A stretch of DNA of 64,000 nt from Streptomyces sp. CB02414. Its GTDB lineage: Bacteria > Actinomycetota > Actinomycetes > Streptomycetales > Streptomycetaceae. Position numbers and translations under genes: made by a program. The number at the start of each line of letters is the position of its first letter. The stretch's first letter is position 1. The DNA is taken from assembly GCF_001905385.1 (NCBI RefSeq), contig NZ_LIPF01000001.1, forward strand, positions 1,168,765 through 1,232,764, written 5' to 3'. Below the pieces are notes generated by a model. The model saw nothing but the letters and a program-made list of their open reading frames with translations, was not told the origin of the DNA and searched no databases. This document shows, piece by piece, positions 26,593-34,726 of the stretch.

Positions 26593-27391
26593 CCTGCACC
26601 ACCACCCGCCGCGTCGCCGCCGACTGCACCAGCCGCCCCACCGCCAGCAGCGCCACCGCCCACGCCGCCTGGAACACGAACGTCCCCAGCGGCGCCGCCT
26701 CCCCCAGCAGCACGTCCGCCGGCGCCTGCAACAGCGACGACCACGGCAACGCCCGTACGACTTCGCCCAGCGCACCGGGGAACACGTTGAGCGGCAGCAG
26801 CATCCCCGAGCAGAACAGCCCCGCGATCCACGCCATGTGCAGCACACCCGTGCCGTCCATCAGCCAGAACGCCGACAACGCCACCAGATAGCGCAGCGCG
26901 AAGCTCACCAGCGCCCCCAGCCCCACCGCCACCAGGAAGGCCGCCCACGTGGACACCTCCCGCGGCAGCGCCACCGGGAAGAACAGCGAACCGAACGCGA
27001 ACGGCAGCACCCCGCGCCCCAGCAACTGGAACACCGCCCGCCCCGCGTCCGCCGCCAGCCACCACAGCTGCAGATCCGCCGGCCGGTACAGGTCCACCGC
27101 GATGTCACCCGTTCGGATGCGCTCCATCAACTCGTCCTCGAACCCGCCGCCGCCGATCGCCAGCGCCGCCAGCAACGCCTGCCCCAGCCACACGAACGTC
27201 ACGGCCTGCGCCTGGTCGTACCCCCCGAGCTGCGGCTTCTCGTCCCACAGAGCCAGATAGGTGTACACGAGGATCAGCCCGAAGACCGTGTTGGTGAACA
27301 CCCCGGCGGCGGTGGCCGCCCGATACGTCGCGTAACGTCGGAATCCGCCCGCCGCGACGGCCGCGTACAGCCGCCCCGAGCCCAGACCCAC
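26585..27391 (-). CDS. ABC-2 type permease (first subunit)
   Basis: 268 aa. GTG 27391 is preceded by GGGAGGG; the frame is open a further 25 codons upstream. Six membrane helices and the motif RIRTGDIAVDLYRPADL mark a DUF990-like permease. First gene of the exporter operon; the 5' flank to 27654 is the divergent promoter region shared with the penicillin-binding protein gene. Confidence 0.87.
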   Translation of the reverse strand: MGLGSGRLYAAVAAGGFRRYATYRAATAAGVFTNTVFGLILVYTYLALWDEKPQLGGYDQAQAVTFVWLGQALLAALAIGGGGFEDELMERIRTGDIAVDLYRPADLQLWWLAADAGRAVFQLLGRGVLPFAFGSLFFPVALPREVSTWAAFLVAVGLGALVSFALRYLVALSAFWLMDGTGVLHMAWIAGLFCSGMLLPLNVFPGALGEVVRALPWSSLLQAPADVLLGEAAPLGTFVFQAAWAVALLAVGRLVQSAATRRVVVQGG

Positions 27392-27653
27392 AGCCCTCCC
27401 CCTCCGACCGGCACCAAAGCGCAGGAGCCTAGTGCGACGGCGCGAGCCGGTGCCACGGAATTTCACGGGTGTGCCGTCGAGTGGGAACGGAACGGGCGGT
27501 GCGAGAGTCTTCTTCTGAGGACATCAGACGGCGCAGAGGCGTACAGGCCGTACGAGACCAGTCAGTACGACGCGAAGACCATTACCGCGCGAAAAACGCG
27601 AAAAACGTACGATGCGAAAACCGTACGACGTGAAACAGGAGTCCGTGCACGAG

Positions 27654-30086
27654 ATGAGCGACGAGCCGCAGCCGCAGCCGAAGACCCCGGGCTGGGCGTC
27701 CAGAGAGTCACTGGCGGCCGGCGACCCACAGACCGCCGGACCCGAGGGCGCGGGCAAGTCGAAGAAGCCCAAGCGGCCCAAGCGAACCGGATGGCGCCGG
27801 CTGATCCCGACCTGGCGCATGGTCGTCGGCACCTTCGTCGTCGGCGTCCTGCTTCTGATCGGCGGCTTCTTCCTCGGCTACTCCCTGGTCCACATCCCGG
27901 CCGCCAACGCCCTCGCCACCAAACAGGCCAACGTCTACCTGTACGCCGACGGCAGCGTCATCGCCCGTGACGGCGAGGTCAACCGGGAGAGCGTCGGTCT
28001 CGCCCGCATCTCCAAGGACGCCCAGCACGCCGTCCTGGCCGCCGAGGACCGCGACTTCTACACCGAGTCCGCCATCGACCCCGGAGCCATGGTCCGCGCC
28101 GGCTGGAACACCGCCACCGGCAAGGGCAAGCAGTCCGGCTCCACCATCACCCAGCAGTACGTCAAGAACTACTACCTGGCCCAGGAACAGACCATCACCC
28201 GCAAGGTGAAGGAGTTCTTCATCTCGATCAAGCTCGATCGCGAGAAGAGCAAGGACGAGATCCTCGAGGGCTACCTCAACACCAGCTTCTTCGGCCGCGG
28301 CGCCTACGGCATCCAGGCCGCCGCCCAGGCCTACTACGGCGTCGACGCCAAGGACCTCACCGCCGGCCAGGGCGCCTACCTCGCCTCCCTCCTCAACGCA
28401 CCCAGCCAGTACGACGTCGTCGCCCACCCCGAGAACCGGCCCGCCGCCGAGGCCCGCTGGAACTACGTCCTCGACGGCATGGTCAAGAAGGACTGGCTCA
28501 CCCCGGCCGAACGCGCCGCCCAGAAGTTTCCCGTGCCCAAGGAGTCCACGATCTCCACCGGCATGTCCGGACAGCGCGGCTACATCGTCAACATCGTCAA
28601 GGACTACCTGATCAGCAACGAGATCGTCGACGAGGAGGAACTCGACCGCGGCGGCTACCGCATCACCACCACCCTCCAGAAGGACAAGCAGAACGCCTTC
28701 GTGAAGGCCGTCGACGACAAGCTCATGTCCCAGCTGGACAAGAAGGAACGCAAGGTCGACACCTACGTCCGCGCCGGCGGCGCCTCGGTCGACCCCAGTA
28801 CCGGCAAGGTCGTCGCGATGTACAACGGCATCGACTACGTCAAGCAGTACACGCCCAACGCCACCCGCCGCGACTTCCAGGTCGGCTCCACCTTCAAGCC
28901 GTTCGTGTTCACCTCCGCCGTCGAGAACCACTCCGAGACGCAGGACGGCCGCACCATCAACCCGAACACGATCTACGACGGCACCAGCGAACGCCCCGTC
29001 CAGGGCTGGAGCGGCGGCCGCTACGCCCCCGAGAACGAGGACCACCGGGACTACGGCGACGTCACCGTCCGCGAGGCCACCGACAAGTCCGTGAACGCCG
29101 TGTACGCCCAGATGGCCGTCGACGTCGGCTCCGACAAAGTCATGCAGACCGCGATCGACCTCGGCCTCTCCAAGAACACCCCCGAGCTCACCCCCTCCCC
29201 CTCCATCGCCCTCGGCGTGGCCACCGCCAGCCCCCTCGACATGGCCGAGGCGTACGCCACCCTCGCCAACCACGGCAGGCACGGCACGTACACGCTGGTC
29301 GAGAAGGTCATGAAGGACGGCAAGCACGAGGTCGACCTGCCCGAACGGCGCGAACACCAGGCCGTCAGCCGCGAGGCCGCCGACACCACCACCTCCGTCC
29401 TGCGCAGCGTCGTCCAGAACGGCACCGCCACCGCCGCCCAGGCCGCGGGCCGCCCCGCCGCAGGCAAGACCGGCACCGCCGAGGAGGACACGGCCGCCTG
29501 GTTCGCCGGCTACACCCCCGAACTCGCCACCGTCGTCGCGGTGATGGGCCAGGACCCCGAGACCGCCGCCCACAAGTCCCTCTACGGCGCGATGGGCCTG
29601 CCCCGCATCAACGGCGGCGGCGCACCCGCCGAGATCTGGGGCCAGTACACCCGCGAGGCCCTGGAGGGCGAACCGGTCTCCGACTTCGACCTCCGGCTCC
29701 AGACCGGCGCCGACGTCACCGCCGCCCCCACCGCCGACTCCTCCGACGAACCGGGCAGCGGCGAGGAGAGCGGCACCGGCGCCCCGGACGACGAGTCGAG
29801 CGGCGACGAGGACACCGGCACCGAGACCCCGGGCGGGTCGGCCAGCACCCCGCCCGGCGACACCGGCGGCGAGGGCGACACCTCCACCGGCGGCCCCGCC
29901 ACGGGCGGCCCCAGCACCGAGCCCGGCCCCACGGGCGGCGCCGGCGGCGGCGAGGACGACTCCTCGGGCGGCGGCACCACCGAGGGCGGCGACGGCGGGG
30001 AAACGACCGGCGCGGGCGGCGGCGGGGACTCCGGCACCGGAACGATCACCGGACTCCCCACCCGCCCCGGGCGCGAGAGTCAGTGA
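27654..30086 (+). CDS. Class A penicillin-binding protein (transglycosylase/transpeptidase)
   Basis: 810 aa if ATG 27654 is the start; the frame is open to ATG 27612 and a GTG at 27645 is also possible, with AGGAG at about 27637. A basic cytoplasmic tail and one membrane helix (VVGTFVVGVLLLIGGFFLGY) come first. The GT51 domain has EDRDFY and GSTITQQYVKNYYL; the transpeptidase domain has STFKP (active Ser), KSVNAVY and AGKTGTAEED. The last 100 residues are Gly/Ser/Thr/Glu-rich and disordered. It polymerises and crosslinks peptidoglycan. Its stop overlaps the convergent SMR gene by 7 bases. Confidence 0.93.
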   Translation: MSDEPQPQPKTPGWASRESLAAGDPQTAGPEGAGKSKKPKRPKRTGWRRLIPTWRMVVGTFVVGVLLLIGGFFLGYSLVHIPAANALATKQANVYLYADGSVIARDGEVNRESVGLARISKDAQHAVLAAEDRDFYTESAIDPGAMVRAGWNTATGKGKQSGSTITQQYVKNYYLAQEQTITRKVKEFFISIKLDREKSKDEILEGYLNTSFFGRGAYGIQAAAQAYYGVDAKDLTAGQGAYLASLLNAPSQYDVVAHPENRPAAEARWNYVLDGMVKKDWLTPAERAAQKFPVPKESTISTGMSGQRGYIVNIVKDYLISNEIVDEEELDRGGYRITTTLQKDKQNAFVKAVDDKLMSQLDKKERKVDTYVRAGGASVDPSTGKVVAMYNGIDYVKQYTPNATRRDFQVGSTFKPFVFTSAVENHSETQDGRTINPNTIYDGTSERPVQGWSGGRYAPENEDHRDYGDVTVREATDKSVNAVYAQMAVDVGSDKVMQTAIDLGLSKNTPELTPSPSIALGVATASPLDMAEAYATLANHGRHGTYTLVEKVMKDGKHEVDLPERREHQAVSREAADTTTSVLRSVVQNGTATAAQAAGRPAAGKTGTAEEDTAAWFAGYTPELATVVAVMGQDPETAAHKSLYGAMGLPRINGGGAPAEIWGQYTREALEGEPVSDFDLRLQTGADVTAAPTADSSDEPGSGEESGTGAPDDESSGDEDTGTETPGGSASTPPGDTGGEGDTSTGGPATGGPSTEPGPTGGAGGGEDDSSGGGTTEGGDGGETTGAGGGGDSGTGTITGLPTRPGRESQ

Positions 30087-30400
30087 CCGGAGGTCGCCTT
30101 CAGACCCACCACGGCCACCAGCAGCAGACAGATGAAGAAGATCCGGGCGGCGGTCGCCGGCTCACCCAGCACCACCATGCCGAGCACCGCCGCACCGGCC
30201 GCACCGATGCCCACCCACACGCCGTAGGCGGTACCGATGGGCAACGTCCGCGCCGCGTACGACAGCAGCACCATGCTCGCGACGATCCCGGCACCGGTGA
30301 ACACACTCGGCCACAGCCGCGTGAAACCGTCGGTGTACTTCATCCCGATCGACCAGCCGACCTCGAGCAGACCGGCGACGAGCAGCAGAACCCACGCCAT
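30080..30400 (-). CDS. Small multidrug resistance family transporter (SugE/Gdx-like)
   Basis: 106 aa with four membrane helices. ATG 30400 has GGAGG eight bases upstream. Conserved Glu in AGLLEVGWSIGMKYTDGFT, then LPIGTAYGVWVGIGAAGAA. The EVGWS-type first helix fits the Gdx branch, which exports guanidinium in characterised members. I see no clear guanidine riboswitch in its roughly 100-base leader. Substrate call is moderate. Confidence 0.85.
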   Translation of the reverse strand: MAWVLLLVAGLLEVGWSIGMKYTDGFTRLWPSVFTGAGIVASMVLLSYAARTLPIGTAYGVWVGIGAAGAAVLGMVVLGEPATAARIFFICLLLVAVVGLKATSGH

Positions 30401-30507
30401 GACAGGCACCTCCGTGAACGAACTGAACGGGGTGCGTCGTCTTTTCCTTCAACCCGGTACGGCGCGTCTCGTCGGGATGCTTCCCAAGGTAGCAAAAACA
30501 GCGGAAA

Positions 30508-30535
30508 GGGGCCGGTGACCTCGATCACCAGCCCC
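30508..30535 (-). terminator. Stem-loop terminator downstream of the GroES-like gene
   Basis: GGGGC and GGTGA (30508-30518) pair with TCACC and GCCCC (30525-30535) with one mismatch. Read leftward, the stem is followed by TTTCCGCTGTTTTT, so it fits a terminator for the gene at 30558. Confidence 0.55.
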
Positions 30536-30557
30536 TGAAGCCCGTTACGGCTCTGAT

Positions 30558-30911
30558 TCAGAGATACAGCCCGGTGGAATCCTCCGACCCCTCGAACCGG
30601 TCCGCGGCCACGGCGTGCAGATCGCGCTCGCGCATCAGCACGTAGCCCACACCCCGCACCTCGACCTCCGCCCGGTCCTCCGGGTCGTACAGCACCCGGT
30701 CGCCCGGCTCCACGGTCCGCACGTTCTGCCCCACCGCGACGACCTCGGCCCAGGCCAGCCGCTTGCCGACGGCGGCCGTGGCGGGGATCAGGATGCCGCC
30801 CCCGGAACGCCGCTCGCCCTCACCGGTGTCCTGCCGCACGAGTACACGGTCGTGCAGCATCCGGATCGGCAGCTTGTCGTCCTGCGGGTGCTCGTTTCTC
30901 TTGGCGCTCAC
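30558..30911 (-). CDS. GroES-like co-chaperonin paralog
   Basis: 117 aa. The cpn10 fold motifs are PIRMLHDRVLVR, a mobile loop GGGILIPATA, and VEPGDRVLYDPED. It differs from standard GroES by a charged N-terminus, a longer C-tail, and absence of a groEL neighbour, so it is an accessory paralog. A chaperonin-capping role is plausible but not shown. Downstream of the DUF3618 gene on the same strand. Confidence 0.82.
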   Translation of the reverse strand: MSAKRNEHPQDDKLPIRMLHDRVLVRQDTGEGERRSGGGILIPATAAVGKRLAWAEVVAVGQNVRTVEPGDRVLYDPEDRAEVEVRGVGYVLMRERDLHAVAADRFEGSEDSTGLYL

Positions 30912-30935
30912 GCCCAGAAACCTACCTGTCCCCGC

Positions 30936-31268
30936 TCAGCGCTTACGCCGCCGGGTACCGCCCAGAGCGAGCAGCCCCACCACCCCGACCACGACGAGCG
31001 CGACGGGCACCACCCGCTCCATCCGCGGCGCGCCCTCCTCGTCCACGAACTGCGACTTCACATCGCTGACCACACGGTTCACCCCGACGTACGCACGCCC
31101 GAGGGTGTGATCGACGCTGGAAGCGACCTTGGCCTTCGCATCGTCCACGATCGTCTTGGGATGCACGCGCATCCCGATCTCGTCGAGCGTCTCGGCCAGC
31201 ACCTCGCGACGGCGCTTGATGTCCGCCTCGATCTGCGCCGGGGTTCTGATGTCCGACGTGTCCGCCAC
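30936..31268 (-). CDS. DUF3618 membrane-anchored protein
   Basis: 110 aa. RTPAQIEADIKRRREVLAET and LDEIGMRVHPKTIVDDAKAK are the DUF3618 core. A single C-terminal helix (VVPVALVVVGVVGLLALGG) followed by RRRKR anchors it in the membrane with an inside-facing tail. Function unknown. 24 bases separate it from the GroES-like gene. Confidence 0.88.
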   Translation of the reverse strand: MADTSDIRTPAQIEADIKRRREVLAETLDEIGMRVHPKTIVDDAKAKVASSVDHTLGRAYVGVNRVVSDVKSQFVDEEGAPRMERVVPVALVVVGVVGLLALGGTRRRKR

Positions 31269-31350
31269 CGTACGCCTCCGAAGTCCTCTGACACTGTCCC
31301 GGACAGTCTGTCAGCTCCAGGCCCCGCCGCACTGTCAGGACCCCCGGTTC

Positions 31351-31434
31351 GGGCCTGTCCGGCAGATCATGCCGCAGACGCGGGGTCTGTACGGTGCTGC
31401 CAATACCCTGCGACCTGATCTGCCGGACAGGCCC
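31351..31434. mobile_element. MITE-like 84-bp inverted-repeat element next to bcp
   Basis: A perfect 19-base inverted repeat (GGGCCTGTCCGGCAGATCA at 31351-31369 and its inverse at 31416-31434) encloses 46 bases. The size resembles the element at 18046 but the arm sequence differs. It ends one base before a TACGCT sequence that could be the bcp -10 box. No clear target duplication is visible. Confidence 0.5.
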
Positions 31435-31446
31435 TACGCTGGATCG

Positions 31447-31914
31447 ATGAGCGAGCGACTCCAGCCCGGGGACCCGGCCCCCGCCTTCACCCTCCCGGAC
31501 GCCGACGGCAACGAGGTGTCCCTGTCCGACCACAAGGGCCGCAAGGTCATCGTCTACTTCTACCCTGCCGCGCTTACCCCCGGCTGCACGAAGCAGGCGT
31601 GCGACTTCACGGACAACCTGGAGCTGCTGGCCGGCGCCGGGTACGACGTCATCGGCATCTCCCCCGACAAGCCGGAGAAGCTGGCCAAGTTCCGCGACAC
31701 GGAGTCCCTGAAGGTCACCCTCCTCGCCGACCCGGACAAGAAGGTCCTGGACGAGTACGGCGCCTTCGGCGAGAAGAAGAACTACGGCAAGACCTACATG
31801 GGCGTCATCCGCTCCACGATCGTGGTGGACGAGGAGGGCAAGGTCGAACGGGCCCTGTACAACGTCCGCGCGACGGGTCACGTGGCCAAGATCATCAAGG
31901 ATCTCGGGATCTGA
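31447..31914 (+). CDS. bcp: Thiol peroxidase, Bcp/PrxQ-type peroxiredoxin
   Basis: 155 aa. ALTPGCTKQACDF holds the peroxidatic Cys47 and the resolving Cys52, spaced as in Bcp. GISPDKPEKLAKFRD and LDEYGAFGEKKNYGKTYMG are family segments. It reduces hydroperoxides with thioredoxin as donor, in the cytoplasm. No ribosome binding site is seen; TACGCT at 31435-31440 would place the transcript start at or next to the ATG, so it may be leaderless. Confidence 0.93.
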   Translation: MSERLQPGDPAPAFTLPDADGNEVSLSDHKGRKVIVYFYPAALTPGCTKQACDFTDNLELLAGAGYDVIGISPDKPEKLAKFRDTESLKVTLLADPDKKVLDEYGAFGEKKNYGKTYMGVIRSTIVVDEEGKVERALYNVRATGHVAKIIKDLGI

Positions 31915-31927
31915 GTTCTTCTCCGCA

Positions 31928-31959
31928 GGGCCCGTACCGAAGCCTTCCGGTACGGGCCC
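31928..31959. terminator. Terminator after bcp
   Basis: GGGCCCGTACCG at 31928-31939 pairs perfectly with CGGTACGGGCCC at 31948-31959 over an 8-base loop, 13 bases after the bcp stop. Confidence 0.8.
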
Positions 31960-32047
31960 TTCCGCATGCCGTGCGTGACTGTCCGATAAACGGTTCGTTA
32001 CTCCGTACGAGGCTGCGAACGCGTGGCCGGGAAACGGAGGGGAATCG

Positions 32048-32692
32048 GTGGGGGCGAGTGTGTACAGCCGGGAGCGGCTGGAGGAGGCGGCTCGGGGGGC
32101 TCGGACGTTGTCGGAGGCGTTGGTGTGGTTGGGGGTGGATCCGAGGAGTTCTACGCGGCGCTATGTCATGGCGCGGATGAAGAGGCTGGGGGTGGACACC
32201 TCCCACTTCCAGCGTGAGGGGGTGAAGTGGACCCGGGAGGTTCTCCAGGAAGCGGTCACAGCTTCGACGAACATGTGCGAGGTACTCCGGCATCTCGGAC
32301 TGGAAGTGGTCGGCGGACACCACACGCACATCAGCCGACGCATCAAGTCGTACGGCATCGGCATCTCGCACTTCCAGATGCCGACCCGGAAGGGGAAGCC
32401 CTGGCGCCCCCGGACACCTGAAAGGTTGCTCGTCGAGCAGTCGCCCGCGGAAGCGAGGCGTATCCCCAGCGATCGACTCAAGTGGGCGATGACGGCCGTG
32501 GGCGCACCCGAGCGGTGCGTACTTTGCGGTAACAACGGCATCTGGCACGGACGCCCGATCCCCTTGGAGGTCGACCATGTCGACGGCGACTGGCGCAACA
32601 ACCGCGTCGAGAACCTGCGGCTACTGTGCCCTAACTGTCACTCGATCACGGACACTTACCGAGGACGTGGCAAGGGGCGTGCAAGCCGATGA
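32048..32692 (+). CDS. HNH endonuclease with two N-terminal repeat domains (first paralog)
   Basis: 214 aa from GTG 32048, with GGAGGGG upstream. Two related helical repeats of about 50 residues (SRERLEEAARGARTLSEAL to VDTSHF; TREVLQEAVTASTNMCEVL to IGISHF) look like DNA-binding domains. The C-terminus is HNH: CVLCG zinc knuckle, LEVDHVDGDWRNNRVENLRL and CPNCHS. Predicted nickase or endonuclease. The stop overlaps the start of a paralog (ATGA). It could be a homing or defence nuclease; no intron or methylase is adjacent. Confidence 0.85.
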   Translation: MGASVYSRERLEEAARGARTLSEALVWLGVDPRSSTRRYVMARMKRLGVDTSHFQREGVKWTREVLQEAVTASTNMCEVLRHLGLEVVGGHHTHISRRIKSYGIGISHFQMPTRKGKPWRPRTPERLLVEQSPAEARRIPSDRLKWAMTAVGAPERCVLCGNNGIWHGRPIPLEVDHVDGDWRNNRVENLRLLCPNCHSITDTYRGRGKGRASR

Positions 32693-33405
32693 GCAGTGGC
32701 GTGCGTTACACGCGTGATCGACTCGCAGAGGCAGCCCAGCAGTGCTCCGATCTCGACGAAGTGATCGACTTCTTCGGCGCCCAGCCGTCCGGCAATCTGC
32801 GGAGGTACCTCGCGAAGAGGTTCGCCCACTACGCAATCGACATCTCGCATCTCGCCCCGGCCGGTAGCCGAATCCGGCCTTCCGTTGAGGAACTGCGTGC
32901 CGCAGTCTCCGACTCCGTATCGATCGCCAGTGTGCTCCGTCGACTAGGACGTCCAGACAACGGCGCGCAACGCGCCCTCTTGCGTCGATGGATCGCAGAC
33001 GACCGTCTCTCGACAGAACACTTCCTGGGGCAGGCCCACCGGCGGGGCAAGCCCAGCACGGCCACACCGTTCAGACAGCCTGATGACATCTTGGTCAAGC
33101 ACGTGGGCGAACGCCGGACGAAGACCGCGTTGCTGCGTCGAGCGCTCTGTGCGATCGGCGTACCCAACAACTGCGACGAGTGCGGTACAGGCCCCGAGTG
33201 GCTCGGCAAACCCATGACTCTGGAAGTGGACCACGTGAACGGGGACTGGAGCGACGATCGAAAGGAGAACCTGCGGCTACTGTGCCCCAACTGTCACGCT
33301 GCCACGGCCACCTGGTGCCGAGGCGGCCGACAGCGGCATGCTGCGCCCAGTAAAGTAGGCCCGGTCGAGCGCCCGTACGCCAACTGGCCGAGCGGCAATC
33401 TTTAG
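32689..33405 (+). CDS. HNH endonuclease, second paralog, ending inside a tRNA gene
   Basis: 238 aa. Same layout as the gene before it: repeats (TRDRLAEAAQQCSDLDEV to IDISHL; SVEELRAAVSDSVSIASVL to LSTEHF), then CDECG, TLEVDHVNGDWSDDRKENLR and CPNCHA. The last 12 codons overlap the 5' half of the tRNA at 33369, and the TAG stop (33403-33405) is exactly the tRNA anticodon. The arrangement suggests the pair arose or inserted at the tRNA locus. Target unknown. Confidence 0.83.
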   Translation: MSSGVRYTRDRLAEAAQQCSDLDEVIDFFGAQPSGNLRRYLAKRFAHYAIDISHLAPAGSRIRPSVEELRAAVSDSVSIASVLRRLGRPDNGAQRALLRRWIADDRLSTEHFLGQAHRRGKPSTATPFRQPDDILVKHVGERRTKTALLRRALCAIGVPNNCDECGTGPEWLGKPMTLEVDHVNGDWSDDRKENLRLLCPNCHAATATWCRGGRQRHAAPSKVGPVERPYANWPSGNL

Positions 33406-33442
33406 GTGGTTGTGTTTGTCGGTTCGAATCCGACCGGGCGCA
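33369..33442 (+). tRNA. tRNA with UAG anticodon (Leu-type anticodon, short variable loop)
   Basis: 74 bases fold as a cloverleaf: acceptor GCGCCCG (33369-33375) with CGGGCGC (33435-33441) and A73; D stem CGC/GCG with GG in the loop; anticodon stem CAATC/GGTTG with loop TTTAGGT, anticodon TAG at 33403-33405; T arm GTCGG-TTCGAAT-CCGAC. Anticodon UAG would read CUA (Leu), and A73 agrees with leucine, but the variable region is only 5 bases whereas normal tRNA-Leu has a long arm. It may be an atypical functional tRNA or a tRNA-like/pseudo gene. No CCA is encoded. Confidence 0.65.
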
Positions 33443-33444
33443 CA

Positions 33445-33479
33445 GGGCCCTGTACCTACGAATCTTAGGTACAGGGCCC
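33445..33479. terminator. Perfect 14-bp bidirectional terminator after the tRNA
   Basis: GGGCCCTGTACCTA at 33445-33458 pairs perfectly with TAGGTACAGGGCCC at 33466-33479 around a 7-base loop. It separates the tRNA from the convergent rdgB gene. Confidence 0.85.
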
Positions 33480-33491
33480 CTCGTCCTTGAG

Positions 33492-34094
33492 TCACCCCAA
33501 AAGCTCCCGCACCACCGGCACCAACGCCCGGAACGCCTTCCCCCGGTGGCTGATCGCGTTCTTCTCCTCCGCCGTGAGCTCCGCGCACGTCCTCGTCTCG
33601 CCCTCCGGCTGGAGGATCGGGTCGTAGCCGAAGCCTCCCGTGCCGGCGGGGGTGTGGCGGAGGGTGCCCTTCAGTTGGCCCTCGACGACTCGCTCGGTGC
33701 CGTCGGGCAGGGCCAGGGCCGCCGCGCAGGCGAAGTGGGCGGCTCGGTGGTCGTCGGCGATGTCGGCGAGCTGGGCGAGGAGGAGGTCGAGGTTGGCCTT
33801 GTCGTCGCCGTGGCGGCCGGCCCAGCGGGCGGAGAAGATGCCCGGCGCGCCGTTGAGGACGTCGACGCAGAGGCCGGAGTCGTCGGCGACGGCGGGCAGG
33901 CCGGTGGCCTGGGCGAGGGCGTGGGCCTTGAGGAGGGCGTTCTCGGCGAAGGTGACGCCGGTTTCCTTGACGTCGGGGATCTCCGGGTAGGCGTCCGCGC
34001 CGACGAGGTCGTGGGGCAGGCCCGCGTCGGCGAGGATGGCCCTGAGTTCGGTGATCTTTCCGGCGTTACGGGTGGCGAGGATCAGGCGGGTCAT
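33492..34094 (-). CDS. rdgB: XTP/dITP diphosphatase (Ham1/RdgB)
   Basis: 200 aa. LILATRNAGKITELRAIL (substrate-binding start), VTFAENALLKAHA, AVADDSGLCVDVLNGAPGIF (metal/catalytic Asp), and GFGYDPI ... HRGKAF close the signature. It hydrolyses deaminated purine nucleoside triphosphates to monophosphates, keeping them out of DNA. Full length for the family. Downstream of the lipoprotein and rph genes on the same strand. Confidence 0.95.
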   Translation of the reverse strand: MTRLILATRNAGKITELRAILADAGLPHDLVGADAYPEIPDVKETGVTFAENALLKAHALAQATGLPAVADDSGLCVDVLNGAPGIFSARWAGRHGDDKANLDLLLAQLADIADDHRAAHFACAAALALPDGTERVVEGQLKGTLRHTPAGTGGFGYDPILQPEGETRTCAELTAEEKNAISHRGKAFRALVPVVRELLG

Positions 34095-34127
34095 GGGGTC
34101 CAGTATTCCGGACCCATGACTTCTGGA

Positions 34128-34535
34128 TCACGGTGTGCAGACCTTGGTCAGTTCGCCGGCCGCGTCGGTGACGGGGCTGAGGTCGGGGGTGCTGTCGCCG
34201 TTCTCGACGGAGGTACGGACGTTGTCGACGGCCTTGCCGAGGTCTTCGACGGCCTTGTTGACGTCCGCGTTGTCGGTCTGGTCGCCGATCTTGTCGAGGT
34301 TCTTGTCTATGGAGTTGAGGGACTCCTCGAGCTGCGTCGGGTCGTTGGACGCGTTCTCCACGGCCTGCTGGAGGGCGGTGACGCTGTCGGCTATGGCGTC
34401 GGCGGTCTGGACGCAGTCGAGTGCCTTGTCGACGGCGTCGCACCCGGTGGTGAGGCCGGCCGTCAGGGCGAAGGTCGCCACGGCTGCGGCGGTGACGGTG
34501 GTGCGGCGAAGGCGGCGGTGGCGGCTCGCGGCCAT
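34128..34535 (-). CDS. Small lipoprotein with helical mature part
   Basis: 135 aa. Basic start, hydrophobic core and lipobox LTTGC indicate a lipid-anchored exported protein. The mature part is Asp/Asn/Val-rich helix (ALQQAVENASNDPTQLEESL, NADVNKAVEDLGKAVDNV) with four Cys in total. No family recognised. It lies between rph and rdgB. Confidence 0.75.
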   Translation of the reverse strand: MAASRHRRLRRTTVTAAAVATFALTAGLTTGCDAVDKALDCVQTADAIADSVTALQQAVENASNDPTQLEESLNSIDKNLDKIGDQTDNADVNKAVEDLGKAVDNVRTSVENGDSTPDLSPVTDAAGELTKVCTP

Positions 34536-34726
34536 GGGTCTCGGTCCTCCCCTTGGGACAGGGCCGGTCGGCCCGTGTGCGGTCGGTGCGGCGGCAGGCG
34601 TACAACCGGCTTCGGCTGTACGCCCGTAGAACTGCTGTGCTGCCGCTCGTACTGCTAGTGACGCTGTGGTGGGACGTCGAGTTGCGCGTCCCGGCCGTCT
34701 TTCCTGGCGTGCTCTTGGTGTTCTCT

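Noticed and set aside
30401..30500. Guanidine riboswitch before the SMR gene
   Set aside because: I looked for ykkC-type conserved segments and paired ACGR loops in the leader and did not find a convincing match.
33403..33405. Amber suppressor tRNA
   Set aside because: The anticodon is UAG, which pairs with CUA, not with the UAG stop codon (that needs CUA).
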